Shown here: positions 1-6,206 of the stretch, in pieces | How the letters are laid out: every line of letters begins with the position of its first letter | How positions within the stretch are numbered: the first letter of the stretch is position 1 | Assembly (NCBI GenBank): GCA_002793885.1 | Contig: PFEG01000052.1 | Location: 1-9,428, forward strand | Source: Candidatus Saccharibacteria bacterium CG10_big_fil_rev_8_21_14_0_10_47_8 | Lineage (GTDB): Bacteria; Patescibacteriota; Saccharimonadia; Saccharimonadales; UBA10212 | DNA length: 9,428 bases | Reading direction: 5' to 3' | Notes under the pieces: generated by a model | Seen by the model: the letters and a program-made list of their open reading frames with translations, nothing else | Told to the model about the DNA's origin: nothing | The model's database searches: none | Position numbers and translations under genes: made by a program

Positions 1-2
1 TT

Positions 3-113
3 ATAAAATCGCAAGTAGTTATAGCTGATGTTATCGGGCGGATTAAATATCATCTGGGGTTGGGCCAAACTCCCCAACAAAAAAGCGCCGGCCAAGAGTC
101 CAGCACTTCCTAA
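3..113 (+). CDS. C-terminal fragment of an unrecognised gene
   Basis: An open frame enters from the left edge and ends at TAA 111-113. It gives 36 residues: a hydrophobic/amphipathic stretch (VVIADVIGRIKYHLGL) followed by a hydrophilic Gln/Ser-rich tail, which looks like a real C-terminus. It would converge on rpmA with 13 bases between the two stops. I do not recognise the family. The VIGRI stretch is loosely like the end of signal peptidase I, but that is a weak guess. The opposite strand is also open here with no ATG start, so the assignment is uncertain. Confidence 0.4.
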   Translation: MKSQVVIADVIGRIKYHLGLGQTPQQKSAGQESSTS

Positions 114-126
114 ATATTATTAAAAT

Positions 127-399
127 TTATTCTACTACAACTTCGGTGCGCGGTACGCTTCGGCCAGAAAAACTCTTAACCCGGCGGGACACAAACTTAA
201 CCGTACCGTCATGAGCGGCATGTATGGTGAAATTGCGCGATAAGAATGTGCCTTTGCCGGCTCGTTTGTTCAGGCCAACCTGGCGGATAATCACATCGCC
301 GGTTTTAACTTTTTGGCCGCCAAATACCTTAACCCCTAGCCGCTGGCCGGGGCTGTCGTGATTGTTCTTGCTTGTACCACCTGCTTTGACATGTGCCAT
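127..399 (-). CDS. rpmA: 50S ribosomal protein L27
   Basis: Bacterial large-subunit protein L27, whose N-terminal tail reaches the peptidyl-transferase centre. The 90 residues begin MAHVKAGGTSKNNHDSPGQR and continue with RLGVKVFGGQKVKTGDVIIR, the classic L27 signature, then a basic beta-rich C-terminal half. There is no cleavable N-terminal extension of the Firmicutes type. ATG 397-399 has a good Shine-Dalgarno (AAGGAA, 405-410 on the minus strand) that overlaps the stop of the upstream methyltransferase gene, so the two are probably co-transcribed and translationally coupled. Its usual partner rplU (L21) is not adjacent in this window. The middle part (LNKRAGKGTFLSRNFTIHA) differs from the common HPG-containing version, which fits a divergent CPR form. 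The family call is secure. Confidence 0.93.
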   Translation of the reverse strand: MAHVKAGGTSKNNHDSPGQRLGVKVFGGQKVKTGDVIIRQVGLNKRAGKGTFLSRNFTIHAAHDGTVKFVSRRVKSFSGRSVPRTEVVVE

Positions 400-408
400 G
401 ATATTTCC

Positions 409-1662
409 TTAACTTTTTCTTAGAACTAGCAACTCGCGGGCAACGGTTTGTCCCTCGCGGAAGTAAATTAACTCCGCCGGGCTGGCGTTTTTAAATTCAA
501 CAAGAGTATAGCCTAAATTGCTTATTCGGTCAATAAGGGGTAGGTGGGTTAAATTGTCGCTGTTGCCGCGCCAGGCCGGTACAGCCAGGCTTATTGGAGC
601 ACCTGCTTTAAGTTGCGGGGCTAAGTTTTTGAGGAATTTTTCTAAGATGGTATTAACATCCCTCACTATTTCGGCAAGCTTGGCGGCTGCGGGCGCTGCC
701 GTTAGTGGCCTACCCAGGTAGGTTTCGCTAGCCACGGCGTCAATGGGTTTTGCCCATTTATGGCTTGTAGCGTCGCAAGCCTGGACTTCATATCCAGCAA
801 TGTCCGGGTAGCGGTTTTTTAACCAGTCCAAATTGGCTTTAGAGTATTCAACCATCTTAGGCTCTAGGTCAGTTCCGATAGCGCCGTAACCCATCAGCAA
901 GGCTTCCTGCAAAATAACGCCAGTACCGCAAAAAGGGTCCAGCACCCGTATTTTAGAATTGGGAATTGGGAATTGGGAATTGGGAATTCTTTCTTCATTC
1001 TCTATTCTCCATTCTTCATTCTCCGCTCGGCCGACTGCCAGGTTAATAATGATTTGAGCGAGCTTTGGCGGCAGCATACCCACTCTGGCGTCGCGTTTAG
1101 GCCGGGCTTGGTCACGAGCGCCATATGATTCGATGTCCTGGACAAACAATGTTTGGGCCAGAGTAGTTCGCTGGCCGCTGCCAATCAGCAATAGTTCCCA
1201 ACCGCCCCGCCGGACCAGGGAGTTATGTAGAACTTGGGCGCTGTTAAGGGCCGCTTCTTTGTTTGGCACAACCCGCATGGGTCGGCCGCTTTCGCGAACT
1301 TGCTTCTTAATTTTAAGCGTAGTTTTGTTAATAATATCAGGCTTAACTTCCAGTCCGTACGCGCTGATACCTAATGTAAACTTGCCCACAGGCAGGTGCC
1401 GCAAATGCAGGGGTACGTTTTTCACAAGGTAATCCTCAATTTTAGACCAATTAGTTGTGGGCAAGTCAATAAGAATTTTGGCAACTTTTATGGTACCGCC
1501 AAGTCGCATAAAGTTAATATCACCAGCTTCGATATCAAGTCTGGCAGCCTGGGGACCTAATGGCTCCAAGTGATCGCTGCCGTATAAACTTTCTAGCTCG
1601 GCTAACCCTAAAGCTGGCTGCCGTCCCAAAATACAAATGCTTTTAGCGTTAAAATTGCTCAC
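409..1662 (-). CDS. THUMP/Trm11-like SAM-dependent RNA methyltransferase
   Basis: A 417-residue protein built like the Trm11/THUMP tRNA guanosine methyltransferases. The N-terminal ~185 residues resemble a ferredoxin-like/THUMP RNA-binding region. A linker with RPKRDARVGMLPPKLAQII (about 187-205) leads to the Rossmann methyltransferase fold with SAM motif I LDPFCGTG (241-248) and the acidic motif GTDLEP (263-268). The usual catalytic D/N-PP-Y motif is replaced by ASETYLG (311-317), so the substrate and chemistry are inferred only. The start is GTG 1660-1662, with no Shine-Dalgarno and a TATAAT box only ten bases upstream. The stop lies 9 bases before rpmA. Residues about 214-236 (N-E-R-rich, then NSQFPIPNS) are encoded by a heptanucleotide repeat array inserted in frame, in a loop before motif I. 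The methyltransferase call is strong; tRNA as target is likely, not proven. Confidence 0.8.
   Translation of the reverse strand: MSNFNAKSICILGRQPALGLAELESLYGSDHLEPLGPQAARLDIEAGDINFMRLGGTIKVAKILIDLPTTNWSKIEDYLVKNVPLHLRHLPVGKFTLGISAYGLEVKPDIINKTTLKIKKQVRESGRPMRVVPNKEAALNSAQVLHNSLVRRGGWELLLIGSGQRTTLAQTLFVQDIESYGARDQARPKRDARVGMLPPKLAQIIINLAVGRAENEEWRIENEERIPNSQFPIPNSKIRVLDPFCGTGVILQEALLMGYGAIGTDLEPKMVEYSKANLDWLKNRYPDIAGYEVQACDATSHKWAKPIDAVASETYLGRPLTAAPAAAKLAEIVRDVNTILEKFLKNLAPQLKAGAPISLAVPAWRGNSDNLTHLPLIDRISNLGYTLVEFKNASPAELIYFREGQTVARELLVLRKS
956..1023 (-). repeat. Two-block heptanucleotide array inside a CDS
   Basis: On the + strand, about 4.7 tandem copies of GGGAATT (956-988) are followed by five 7-mers of the type CATTCTC (989-1023; the first is CTTTCTT). 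Read along the host gene (minus strand) this is RRGAATN x5 then AATTCCC x4.7. Three heptamers make 21 bases, so the peptide has a 7-residue period (NSQFPIP). The same two-block design recurs at 6119-6189. Confidence 0.9.
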
Positions 1663-1672
1663 GGTGTATCTA

Positions 1673-1678
1673 ATTATA
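1673..1678 (-). promoter_or_regulatory. -10 box of the methyltransferase-rpmA promoter
   Basis: Perfect TATAAT on the minus strand, ten bases upstream of GTG 1662. Transcription would start about 3-4 bases before the start codon, which gives a near-leaderless mRNA. I see no convincing -35 element and no Shine-Dalgarno. Confidence 0.55.
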
Positions 1679-1682
1679 GCGG

Positions 1683-1688
1683 TATAAT
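1683..1688 (+). promoter_or_regulatory. -10 box of the flippase-xseAB operon promoter
   Basis: Perfect TATAAT on the + strand, only four bases from the opposing TATAAT at 1673-1678. The two divergent promoters therefore share the same melted region and probably compete. The predicted start near 1695 leaves a leader of about 13 bases to ATG 1708, without a clear Shine-Dalgarno. No good -35 is visible at normal spacing. Confidence 0.55.
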
Positions 1689-1707
1689 GTTCGAGTAACC
1701 ATTGCCT

Positions 1708-2757
1708 ATGAGTGAAAAAAAGAAAGCCCGTTGGAGATTAATACTAACTACCATCACGTTGGTGGCGTTGGGCCTACTGATATATGGCCTGCGCAAAGAG
1801 ATCGGCGGAGTAATATCCAATCTTGGCAAAGTTAATACCTACGCGTTGCTGTTTCTTATACCCATAGAAGCTCTTAATTACGATTCTTACGCGCGTATGT
1901 ACCGCAGTTTTTTTGCCATCTTATCAGAAAAAGTCCGCTATTGGCCGATGTACAAGTTAACGCTAGAACTTAATTTTGTTAACCACATTTTGCCCAGTGG
2001 CGGCGTCAGCGGTATTTCTTATTTTAATATCCGGATGCGCTCTGAGGGGGTCAGTGGCGCCAAATCGGCTCTTTCACAGGTCATGAAACTGTTTCTAATA
2101 ATTGTTAGCTTTCAACCGTTACTAATTTTGGGCCTGCTGTTTTTGGCTATTGGCGGGCATGTTAATAACCTGGTTATAGTTGTAGCTACTTCACTAATCA
2201 CCCTGTTAGTTGTCGGCACAATCCTGAGTATCTATATTATCGAAAGCCGCAGCCGGATAAATGCCTTTTTGCTTGGCTTGACTCGTGTAGTTAACCGCAT
2301 CGTCCACTTTTTTAAACCCAGCCGCCCGGAAACAATCAATTTATCCAAAGCCAGAGACACTTTTGACGAATTACATGATAACTACAAGGTCATTAAAAAA
2401 GATTGGCGATCGTTAAAAATGCCGTTTTTATATATGACGGTCGCTAACATTACCGAAGTCGCCGCGGTGTATGTGGTTTACATCGCCTTTGGACAATTCG
2501 TAAATGTCGGCGCGGTAATTTTAGCCTATGCGGTCGCCAATTTCGCGGGCTTGATTTCGGTACTGCCAGCCGGAATCGGTATCTATGAAGCGCTTATGAC
2601 AGGTGTGCTGGCGGCTACGGGCATTCCGGTAGAGCTTAGTATTCCGGTTACCATAATGTACCGCCTGCTTAATATGACAACTCAGCTTACCCCCGGCTAT
2701 TACTTCTACCAACGGGCGGTCCATGAAGGTCTGGGCAGCACAACGAAGGCGGCTTGA
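1708..2757 (+). CDS. Lysylphosphatidylglycerol synthase TM-like / flippase-type membrane protein
   Basis: A 349-residue polytopic inner-membrane protein of the LPG-synthase transmembrane (UPF0104/AglD-like) family, members of which include lipid flippases and are often linked to envelope glycolipid or aminoacyl-lipid handling. It starts MSEKKKARWR (positive inside), and then shows hydrophobic segments near residues 11-28, 44-57, 126-149, 153-178, 239-262, 266-287 and 291-306. The family hallmark LPSGGVSGISYF lies at 95-106, and the C-terminal conserved region GLISVLPAGIGIYEALM at 281-297. No soluble MprF catalytic domain follows, so this is the stand-alone membrane module and not a lysyl-PG synthase. 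ATG 1708 is preferred over TTG 1702. Its stop lies 7 bases before the likely xseA start. The substrate cannot be read from the sequence. Confidence 0.78.
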   Translation: MSEKKKARWRLILTTITLVALGLLIYGLRKEIGGVISNLGKVNTYALLFLIPIEALNYDSYARMYRSFFAILSEKVRYWPMYKLTLELNFVNHILPSGGVSGISYFNIRMRSEGVSGAKSALSQVMKLFLIIVSFQPLLILGLLFLAIGGHVNNLVIVVATSLITLLVVGTILSIYIIESRSRINAFLLGLTRVVNRIVHFFKPSRPETINLSKARDTFDELHDNYKVIKKDWRSLKMPFLYMTVANITEVAAVYVVYIAFGQFVNVGAVILAYAVANFAGLISVLPAGIGIYEALMTGVLAATGIPVELSIPVTIMYRLLNMTTQLTPGYYFYQRAVHEGLGSTTKAA

Positions 2758-2764
2758 GCCAGTG

Positions 2765-3889
2765 ATGCTGGAACTTGTACTGACCCCCACTGATTTTGTA
2801 GCGTTTTTAAATCAGACCCTGGAGTATGCCTATCCGCAGGTAACAATCGAGGGTGAACTGTCTAACTTCAAGGTCTCCAAAAACCGCTGGGTATACTTTG
2901 ATCTTAAAGACAAGCTGTCCAGCGTCTCATTCTTTGGTGCGGTGACGTCACTGCCGGGGCCGCTAGAAGATGGTTTAAAGGTGCGGGTAGTTGGCGCGCC
3001 GCGGCTGCACCAGCGATTTGGTTTTTCTATAAATTTCCGTTCGATTACTCCTGTGGGCGAAGGCGCCCTTAAAAAAGTAGCCGATTTGTTGCGCCAAAAG
3101 TTACAGGTTGAGGGGCTGTTTGCGCCGGAAAGAAAGCGCCCGTTGCCGGAACTGCCTAGCCTTATCGGCCTGGTTACGGCAGCCAGCTCAGCAGCCTGCG
3201 CCGACTTTGTAAAAATTTTAAACGAGCGCTGGGGCGGGATAGAGGTCCTGTTAATTGACACATTGGTCCAGGGCGACCGCGCGCCAACCCAGCTGGTATT
3301 GGCTATCGAGCACCTCAACTCTTTACCCAGGATGCCAGAGGTTCTGGTAATAACCCGGGGCGGTGGTAGCGCTGATGACCTGGCGGCCTTTGATGACGAA
3401 CGGGTAGTGCGGGCAGTGTCTGCCAGCCGTGTGCCAACCCTGATAGCTATCGGCCACGAAACAGATGAGAGCTTGGCAGAATTAGCCGCCGACAAACGTG
3501 CCAGTACGCCCAGCAATGCGGCGGCCAGCTTGACACCAGACCGCCAGGCCGAACTCGCCAGCCTAAAAAGCCTATCAAGCAGCTTATCTCGCACTCTGGT
3601 TGATGCTCACAAAGCTACGCTAGAGCGGACTAACGATTTGGCCCAAAGACTAAGTGGGGCAATCAAAAATCTGCTGAGCAGCGAATTCGAGCGTCTAACA
3701 GCAGCTACTCGGCTGGCTAAAACTTATGATCCTCACGCGGCGCTACGGCGCGGTTACGCCATAGTTAGTAAAAACGGCCGCCATGTCGGCAGCATTGCCG
3801 GCCTAAAAATCGGCGATAAGCTGGCCATTAAGCTAAGTGGTGGTACAATAAGTTCCGAAGTGCAACAGGTTAAAACAGATGGCCGCTAA
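2765..3889 (+). CDS. xseA: Exodeoxyribonuclease VII large subunit
   Basis: Large, catalytic subunit of exonuclease VII, which degrades single-stranded DNA from both ends and works in repair with several XseB subunits. The N-terminal OB-fold (about residues 4-95) contains VTIEGELSNFKVSKNRWVYF. The catalytic domain has GLVTAASSAACADF (135-148), RGGGSADDLAAFDDE (198-212), IGHETD (229-234) and DKRASTPSNAA (243-253). A shortened helical/coiled-coil segment is followed by the C-terminal DPHAALRRGYAIV (about 322-334) and a small beta domain. At 374 residues it is shorter than the roughly 400-450 typical of the family, mainly in the coiled coil. ATG 2765 (or GTG 2762) is preferred over ATG 2723, which would lie inside the upstream gene and add a non-family extension. 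It overlaps xseB by 11 bases. Confidence 0.93.
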   Translation: MLELVLTPTDFVAFLNQTLEYAYPQVTIEGELSNFKVSKNRWVYFDLKDKLSSVSFFGAVTSLPGPLEDGLKVRVVGAPRLHQRFGFSINFRSITPVGEGALKKVADLLRQKLQVEGLFAPERKRPLPELPSLIGLVTAASSAACADFVKILNERWGGIEVLLIDTLVQGDRAPTQLVLAIEHLNSLPRMPEVLVITRGGGSADDLAAFDDERVVRAVSASRVPTLIAIGHETDESLAELAADKRASTPSNAAASLTPDRQAELASLKSLSSSLSRTLVDAHKATLERTNDLAQRLSGAIKNLLSSEFERLTAATRLAKTYDPHAALRRGYAIVSKNGRHVGSIAGLKIGDKLAIKLSGGTISSEVQQVKTDGR

Positions 3890-4091
3890 TCAGCCAAAGT
3901 CCAAAAAAAATTACCGCCAGTTGTCGGCGGAATTGAGTGAGGTCTTAGACTGGTTCGATAGCGAAGAAGTAGACCTGGATGAAGCCATAGTTAAATACCA
4001 GGAAGCCATGAAATTGATTGAACAGATGGAAATTTATCTTAAGACCGCCGAAAATAAGATACACAAAATATCAGCAAGTTTTAGCAAATGA
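3879..4091 (+). CDS. xseB: Exodeoxyribonuclease VII small subunit
   Basis: Seventy residues, the usual size for XseB, the small helical subunit that wraps the XseA coiled coil. After a short basic N-terminus, the conserved pattern YRQLSAELSEVLDWFDSEEV (12-31) and DLDEAIVKYQEAMKLIEQ (32-49) matches the family: two helices with LDEAI..Y...M.L. The start codon overlaps the last 11 bases of xseA and the stop overlaps the next start (ATGA at 4088-4091), so translation of the three genes is likely coupled, which would help keep the subunit ratio fixed. Confidence 0.92.
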   Translation: MAANQPKSKKNYRQLSAELSEVLDWFDSEEVDLDEAIVKYQEAMKLIEQMEIYLKTAENKIHKISASFSK

Positions 4092-4576
4092 TCTGGCTTT
4101 GGATAAGCGTTTTTAGCCTGATTTTTTTGTTTGGCTTCGTGGTGATATTTGGCGCTCCCTACGTTCCAACCCTTAAAAGCCAGCAAAAAATTGCCATTGA
4201 ACTGCTTAAACTCAAACCGGGCCAAGTTTTTTACGATTTAGGTTGCGGCGACGGTCGGTTGCTCAAAGCCGCCGCGCAGCAGGGGATAGACGTAGTTGGT
4301 TACGAGATAAACCCGTTATTGGCTGTTATCTCGTGGCTGCGTACCAGGCGCTGCAAGGGGCATGTTAAAGTGGTCTGCGGCAATTTCTGGCGGGCCAACA
4401 TATCCGATGCCGACGGTGTTTTTGTGTTTTTGGTGGAGCGTCACATGAAACGGCTGGATAAATTCCTAAACAGGCAACTCAAACAGCACAAAGTTCAGGT
4501 AGCCAGCTATGGTTTTCAGATTCCCGGCCATAAACTGGTAGCCCGGCGCGGCGCGATGTTCTTGTACGAATACTAG
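4088..4576 (+). CDS. Membrane-anchored class I methyltransferase (FAM173/ATPSCKMT-like)
   Basis: 162 residues. An N-terminal transmembrane helix (about 3-21) is followed directly by GAPYVPT (22-28) and a compact SAM-binding fold: motif I YDLGCGDGRLLKAA (49-62), acidic strand GYEINPLLAV (71-80), then NFWRANISDADGVFVFL (99-115). The order membrane helix / PYVPT / DLGxGDGR / GYEINP is typical of the bacterial relatives of FAM173, whose eukaryotic members methylate lysines of mitochondrial inner-membrane proteins. A membrane-protein lysine target is therefore possible here but not shown. The start overlaps the xseB stop (ATGA). The gene belongs to the same operon, but nothing ties it functionally to exonuclease VII. 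Confidence 0.8.
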   Translation: MIWLWISVFSLIFLFGFVVIFGAPYVPTLKSQQKIAIELLKLKPGQVFYDLGCGDGRLLKAAAQQGIDVVGYEINPLLAVISWLRTRRCKGHVKVVCGNFWRANISDADGVFVFLVERHMKRLDKFLNRQLKQHKVQVASYGFQIPGHKLVARRGAMFLYEY

Positions 4577-4600
4577 TTTTTGAGTTACCATAAGCTTAAT

Positions 4601-5284
4601 ATGGACCCGCAACCTTCTGTCTACCAGCCGCCCAAGACACCCCGTAAATTATTAGCAGCAATCATTGTTTTGGCTATTCTTTTAGTGGTGTCACTGGTGT
4701 TCGGCTATTCATCGTACACTAAAGGCCAAGACTATAAGAATAATTCCGACGAAAAGTCAACGGTTGCCGTGGAAGCCGCCAAAAAGGCCCAGGCCGCCGA
4801 GCTTCAGGCAAGCTATGACGAGCAGTCTAAAAGTCCCTATAAGACTTATGAGGGTTCAGCCGTAGCCGGTAGCGTTACTTTCTCTTATCCCAAGACCTGG
4901 AGCGCCTATGTTGACGAGACAAGCACCGTCCAACTGATAAACGGTTATTTTTATCCTGGACAAGTACCAGGCGTGCAGAGCACTACGGCTTTCGCTCTTC
5001 GCGTAGAAATGGTTAGCACCGATTACTCGCAAATAGTTGCGCAATATGCCGCCCAGACCAAGAAGGGCACCCTAACAGCCGCGGCTTACGTACCGCCTAA
5101 AATGGTCGGTGTTGCTAATGTCCAAACCGGTACCCACTTTGATGGCACGCTAGACAAAAGCAAGAACGGCTCGCTGGTAGTTATTAAGGTTCGTGATAAA
5201 ACTCTCAAGATTTCAACCGAATCAAAAGACTATTTACCAGACTTTAACGGTACTATCTTGGCCAGCTTAAAATTCTCACCCTAA
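4601..5284 (+). CDS. Single-pass membrane protein of unknown function
   Basis: From ATG 4601 this encodes 227 residues. A proline-rich cytoplasmic N-terminus (about 1-16) precedes one strong transmembrane helix (LLAAIIVLAILLVVSLVFGY, about 17-36). An Ala/Lys/Glu-rich, probably helical stalk follows (about 50-75), then an extracellular beta-rich domain with FSYPKTWSAY near residue 94 and VQLINGYFYPGQ near 110. The layout (short cytoplasmic tail, one helix, stalk, globular domain with a YP.W motif) is common among poorly characterised CPR surface proteins. I do not recognise a function. TTG 4580 would add seven residues, but neither start has a good Shine-Dalgarno; ATG is preferred. It is the last gene of the flippase-xseAB operon. 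Confidence 0.7.
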   Translation: MDPQPSVYQPPKTPRKLLAAIIVLAILLVVSLVFGYSSYTKGQDYKNNSDEKSTVAVEAAKKAQAAELQASYDEQSKSPYKTYEGSAVAGSVTFSYPKTWSAYVDETSTVQLINGYFYPGQVPGVQSTTAFALRVEMVSTDYSQIVAQYAAQTKKGTLTAAAYVPPKMVGVANVQTGTHFDGTLDKSKNGSLVVIKVRDKTLKISTESKDYLPDFNGTILASLKFSP

Positions 5285-5318
5285 AGAAGTGTTTTGATAG
5301 TGGTTCAGTGCAGGGCGG

Positions 5319-5327
5319 TGCTATACT
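5319..5327 (+). promoter_or_regulatory. Extended -10 promoter before the kinase-like gene
   Basis: TGCTATACT is an extended -10 (TGn + TATACT 5322-5327). No good -35 sits at 16-18 bases; TTGATA at 5294-5299 is 22 bases away, too far for normal spacing. Transcription would start near 5334, about 24 bases before GTG 5358, and would serve the kinase-like gene, the receiver gene and perhaps recO. Confidence 0.5.
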
Positions 5328-5357
5328 GGGAACTATATTAGAGGGTAAAAAGAGACA

Positions 5358-6101
5358 GTGAAGAGGCAATCCGACCGTGGTTTTGCAGATACTGCGCAGC
5401 AGCGCGCTGTGCTGTCGGCGTTAAGCGACGACTTAGCTTTGCCTCTGTTGCAGATTAAAACTACCCTGGAGCTTATAGAGGGTTCAAAGTTATCGGCCAA
5501 AAACTCCTTGCGCCACGCCAAAGCTATGGCTCTAAGCACAGAAGCTGGGTTGCAGCTTATTGAGGCTTACCGGTTTGCACTAAGGGCCCAGGACGAAGCT
5601 GCTTTGCCGCTGGAGCCTGTAGCCGTAAGCGCGGTTTTGCAGGAAGTTGCCCAGCAGCTGACTCCGTATGCTAAAAGTTACGGCACCGTGATTGAAGTTA
5701 ATGTGCAGGGCAGGCTAACACCGGTTTTGGCTAACAGACAAAGCCTGGCTGCCGCTATGCAGTGCCTTGGCGCCAGCTTTATCCGGGCCCAGGCTGCCCA
5801 AAGCGAATCCAAAAGTCACAAACTTATGCTGGGCGCCCGCCGTTCTGCCGATAATGTTATTTCTACCGGTGTTTTTAGCAATGCTCAGGGCTTAAGCGAC
5901 CGCACACTGCGCACCGCCCGGTCTTTGGCAGGGCGGGCCCGCCAACCGCTCAGCGGTTTTCCTGCCGGCACAGCCAGCGGTATTTTAATTGCCGATATGC
6001 TTTGCGGCGCCATGTGGCAGCCGCTAAGGGCGGCCGCTCATCGCAACATGCATGGCCTGGCTACGGCAGTGCCAATCAGCAAACAACTACAATTTGTATA
6101 A
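5358..6101 (+). CDS. Degenerate histidine-kinase-like protein (pseudokinase candidate)
   Basis: 247 residues with the overall plan of a cytoplasmic histidine kinase but without its active residues. The dimerisation helix pair is at about 15-78. Residues 23-30 (SDDLALPL) align with the H-box SHELRTPL, so the phospho-accepting His is replaced by Asp24 while the Pro-Leu is kept. An ATPase-like region follows. The segment LAAAMQCLGASFIRAQ (130-145) occupies the N-box position, with Ser140 instead of the Mg-binding Asn. No DxGxG box is found. Residues 203-212 (AGTASGILIA) are a weakened G2 box, and the final strand ends in AVPI where kinases have LP. No transmembrane or sensor domain is present. 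The start is GTG 5358 with GAGGG 12 bases upstream. The next gene is an intact receiver, so this may be a non-catalytic partner or scaffold. Homology is inferred from the pattern only. Confidence 0.6.
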   Translation: MKRQSDRGFADTAQQRAVLSALSDDLALPLLQIKTTLELIEGSKLSAKNSLRHAKAMALSTEAGLQLIEAYRFALRAQDEAALPLEPVAVSAVLQEVAQQLTPYAKSYGTVIEVNVQGRLTPVLANRQSLAAAMQCLGASFIRAQAAQSESKSHKLMLGARRSADNVISTGVFSNAQGLSDRTLRTARSLAGRARQPLSGFPAGTASGILIADMLCGAMWQPLRAAAHRNMHGLATAVPISKQLQFV

Positions 6102-6117
6102 AATGCCACGCATTTTT
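6100..6117 (+). terminator. Weak terminator-like hairpin at the end of the kinase-like gene
   Basis: AAAATGC (6100-6106), loop CAC, GCATTTT (6110-6116) forms a 7-bp perfect stem with a U-rich 3' arm, overlapping the stop codon TAA 6099-6101. The stem is AT-rich and the U tract is mostly inside it, so at best it is a partial terminator. Confidence 0.3.
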
Positions 6118-6118
6118 A

Positions 6119-6189
6119 AGAATAGAGAATCAAGAATAGAGAATCGAGAATCTAAGATTCCTAATTTCCAATTCCTAATTTCCAATTCC
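6119..6189 (+). repeat. Two-block heptanucleotide array, intergenic
   Basis: Ten consecutive 7-mers: AGAATAG, AGAATCA, AGAATAG, AGAATCG, AGAATCT, AAGATTC, CTAATTT, CCAATTC, CTAATTT, CCAATTC. A purine-rich RGAAT block is followed by an AATTC/AATTT block, with a 14-base higher-order period within each block. It has the same architecture and orientation relative to transcription as 956-1023, and fills the gap between the kinase-like gene and the receiver gene. Confidence 0.9.
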
Positions 6190-6190
6190 G

Positions 6191-6203
6191 CGAACGGAGT
6201 TCG
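6191..6203 (+). promoter_or_regulatory. Hairpin holding the Shine-Dalgarno of the receiver gene
   Basis: CGAAC (6191-6195), loop GGA, GTTCG (6199-6203): a perfect 5-bp hairpin just after the heptamer array. The only Shine-Dalgarno (GGAG, 6196-6199) forms the loop plus the first base of the 3' arm. It is 7 bases from ATG 6207, so the folded RNA may limit ribosome access. Confidence 0.45.
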
Positions 6204-6206
6204 TTG

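Noticed and set aside
1..95. A minus-strand open frame running off the left edge with a signal-peptide-like start (AGAFLLGSLAQPQ)
   Set aside because: It lacks an ATG start; the best start would be TTG 93-95 with an AGGA 11-14 bases away. The + strand fragment with a clean stop at 113 seemed slightly better, though neither is certain.
105..130. AT-rich bidirectional terminator between the left gene and rpmA
   Set aside because: Only a 5-bp AT stem (TAAAT 111-115 with ATTTA 125-129) can form, too weak to call.
956..1023. Possible CRISPR array from the tandem repeats here and at 6119-6189
   Set aside because: The units are 7 bases with no spacers, and one array is translated. No cas1 or other cas genes are nearby, and the Cas2-like protein has a winged-helix PaaX architecture.
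2830..3594. A 254-residue antisense open frame within xseA
   Set aside because: It is fully antisense to a well-supported xseA, Ser/Arg-rich with no recognisable family features, and explained by GC-rich codon use on the other strand.
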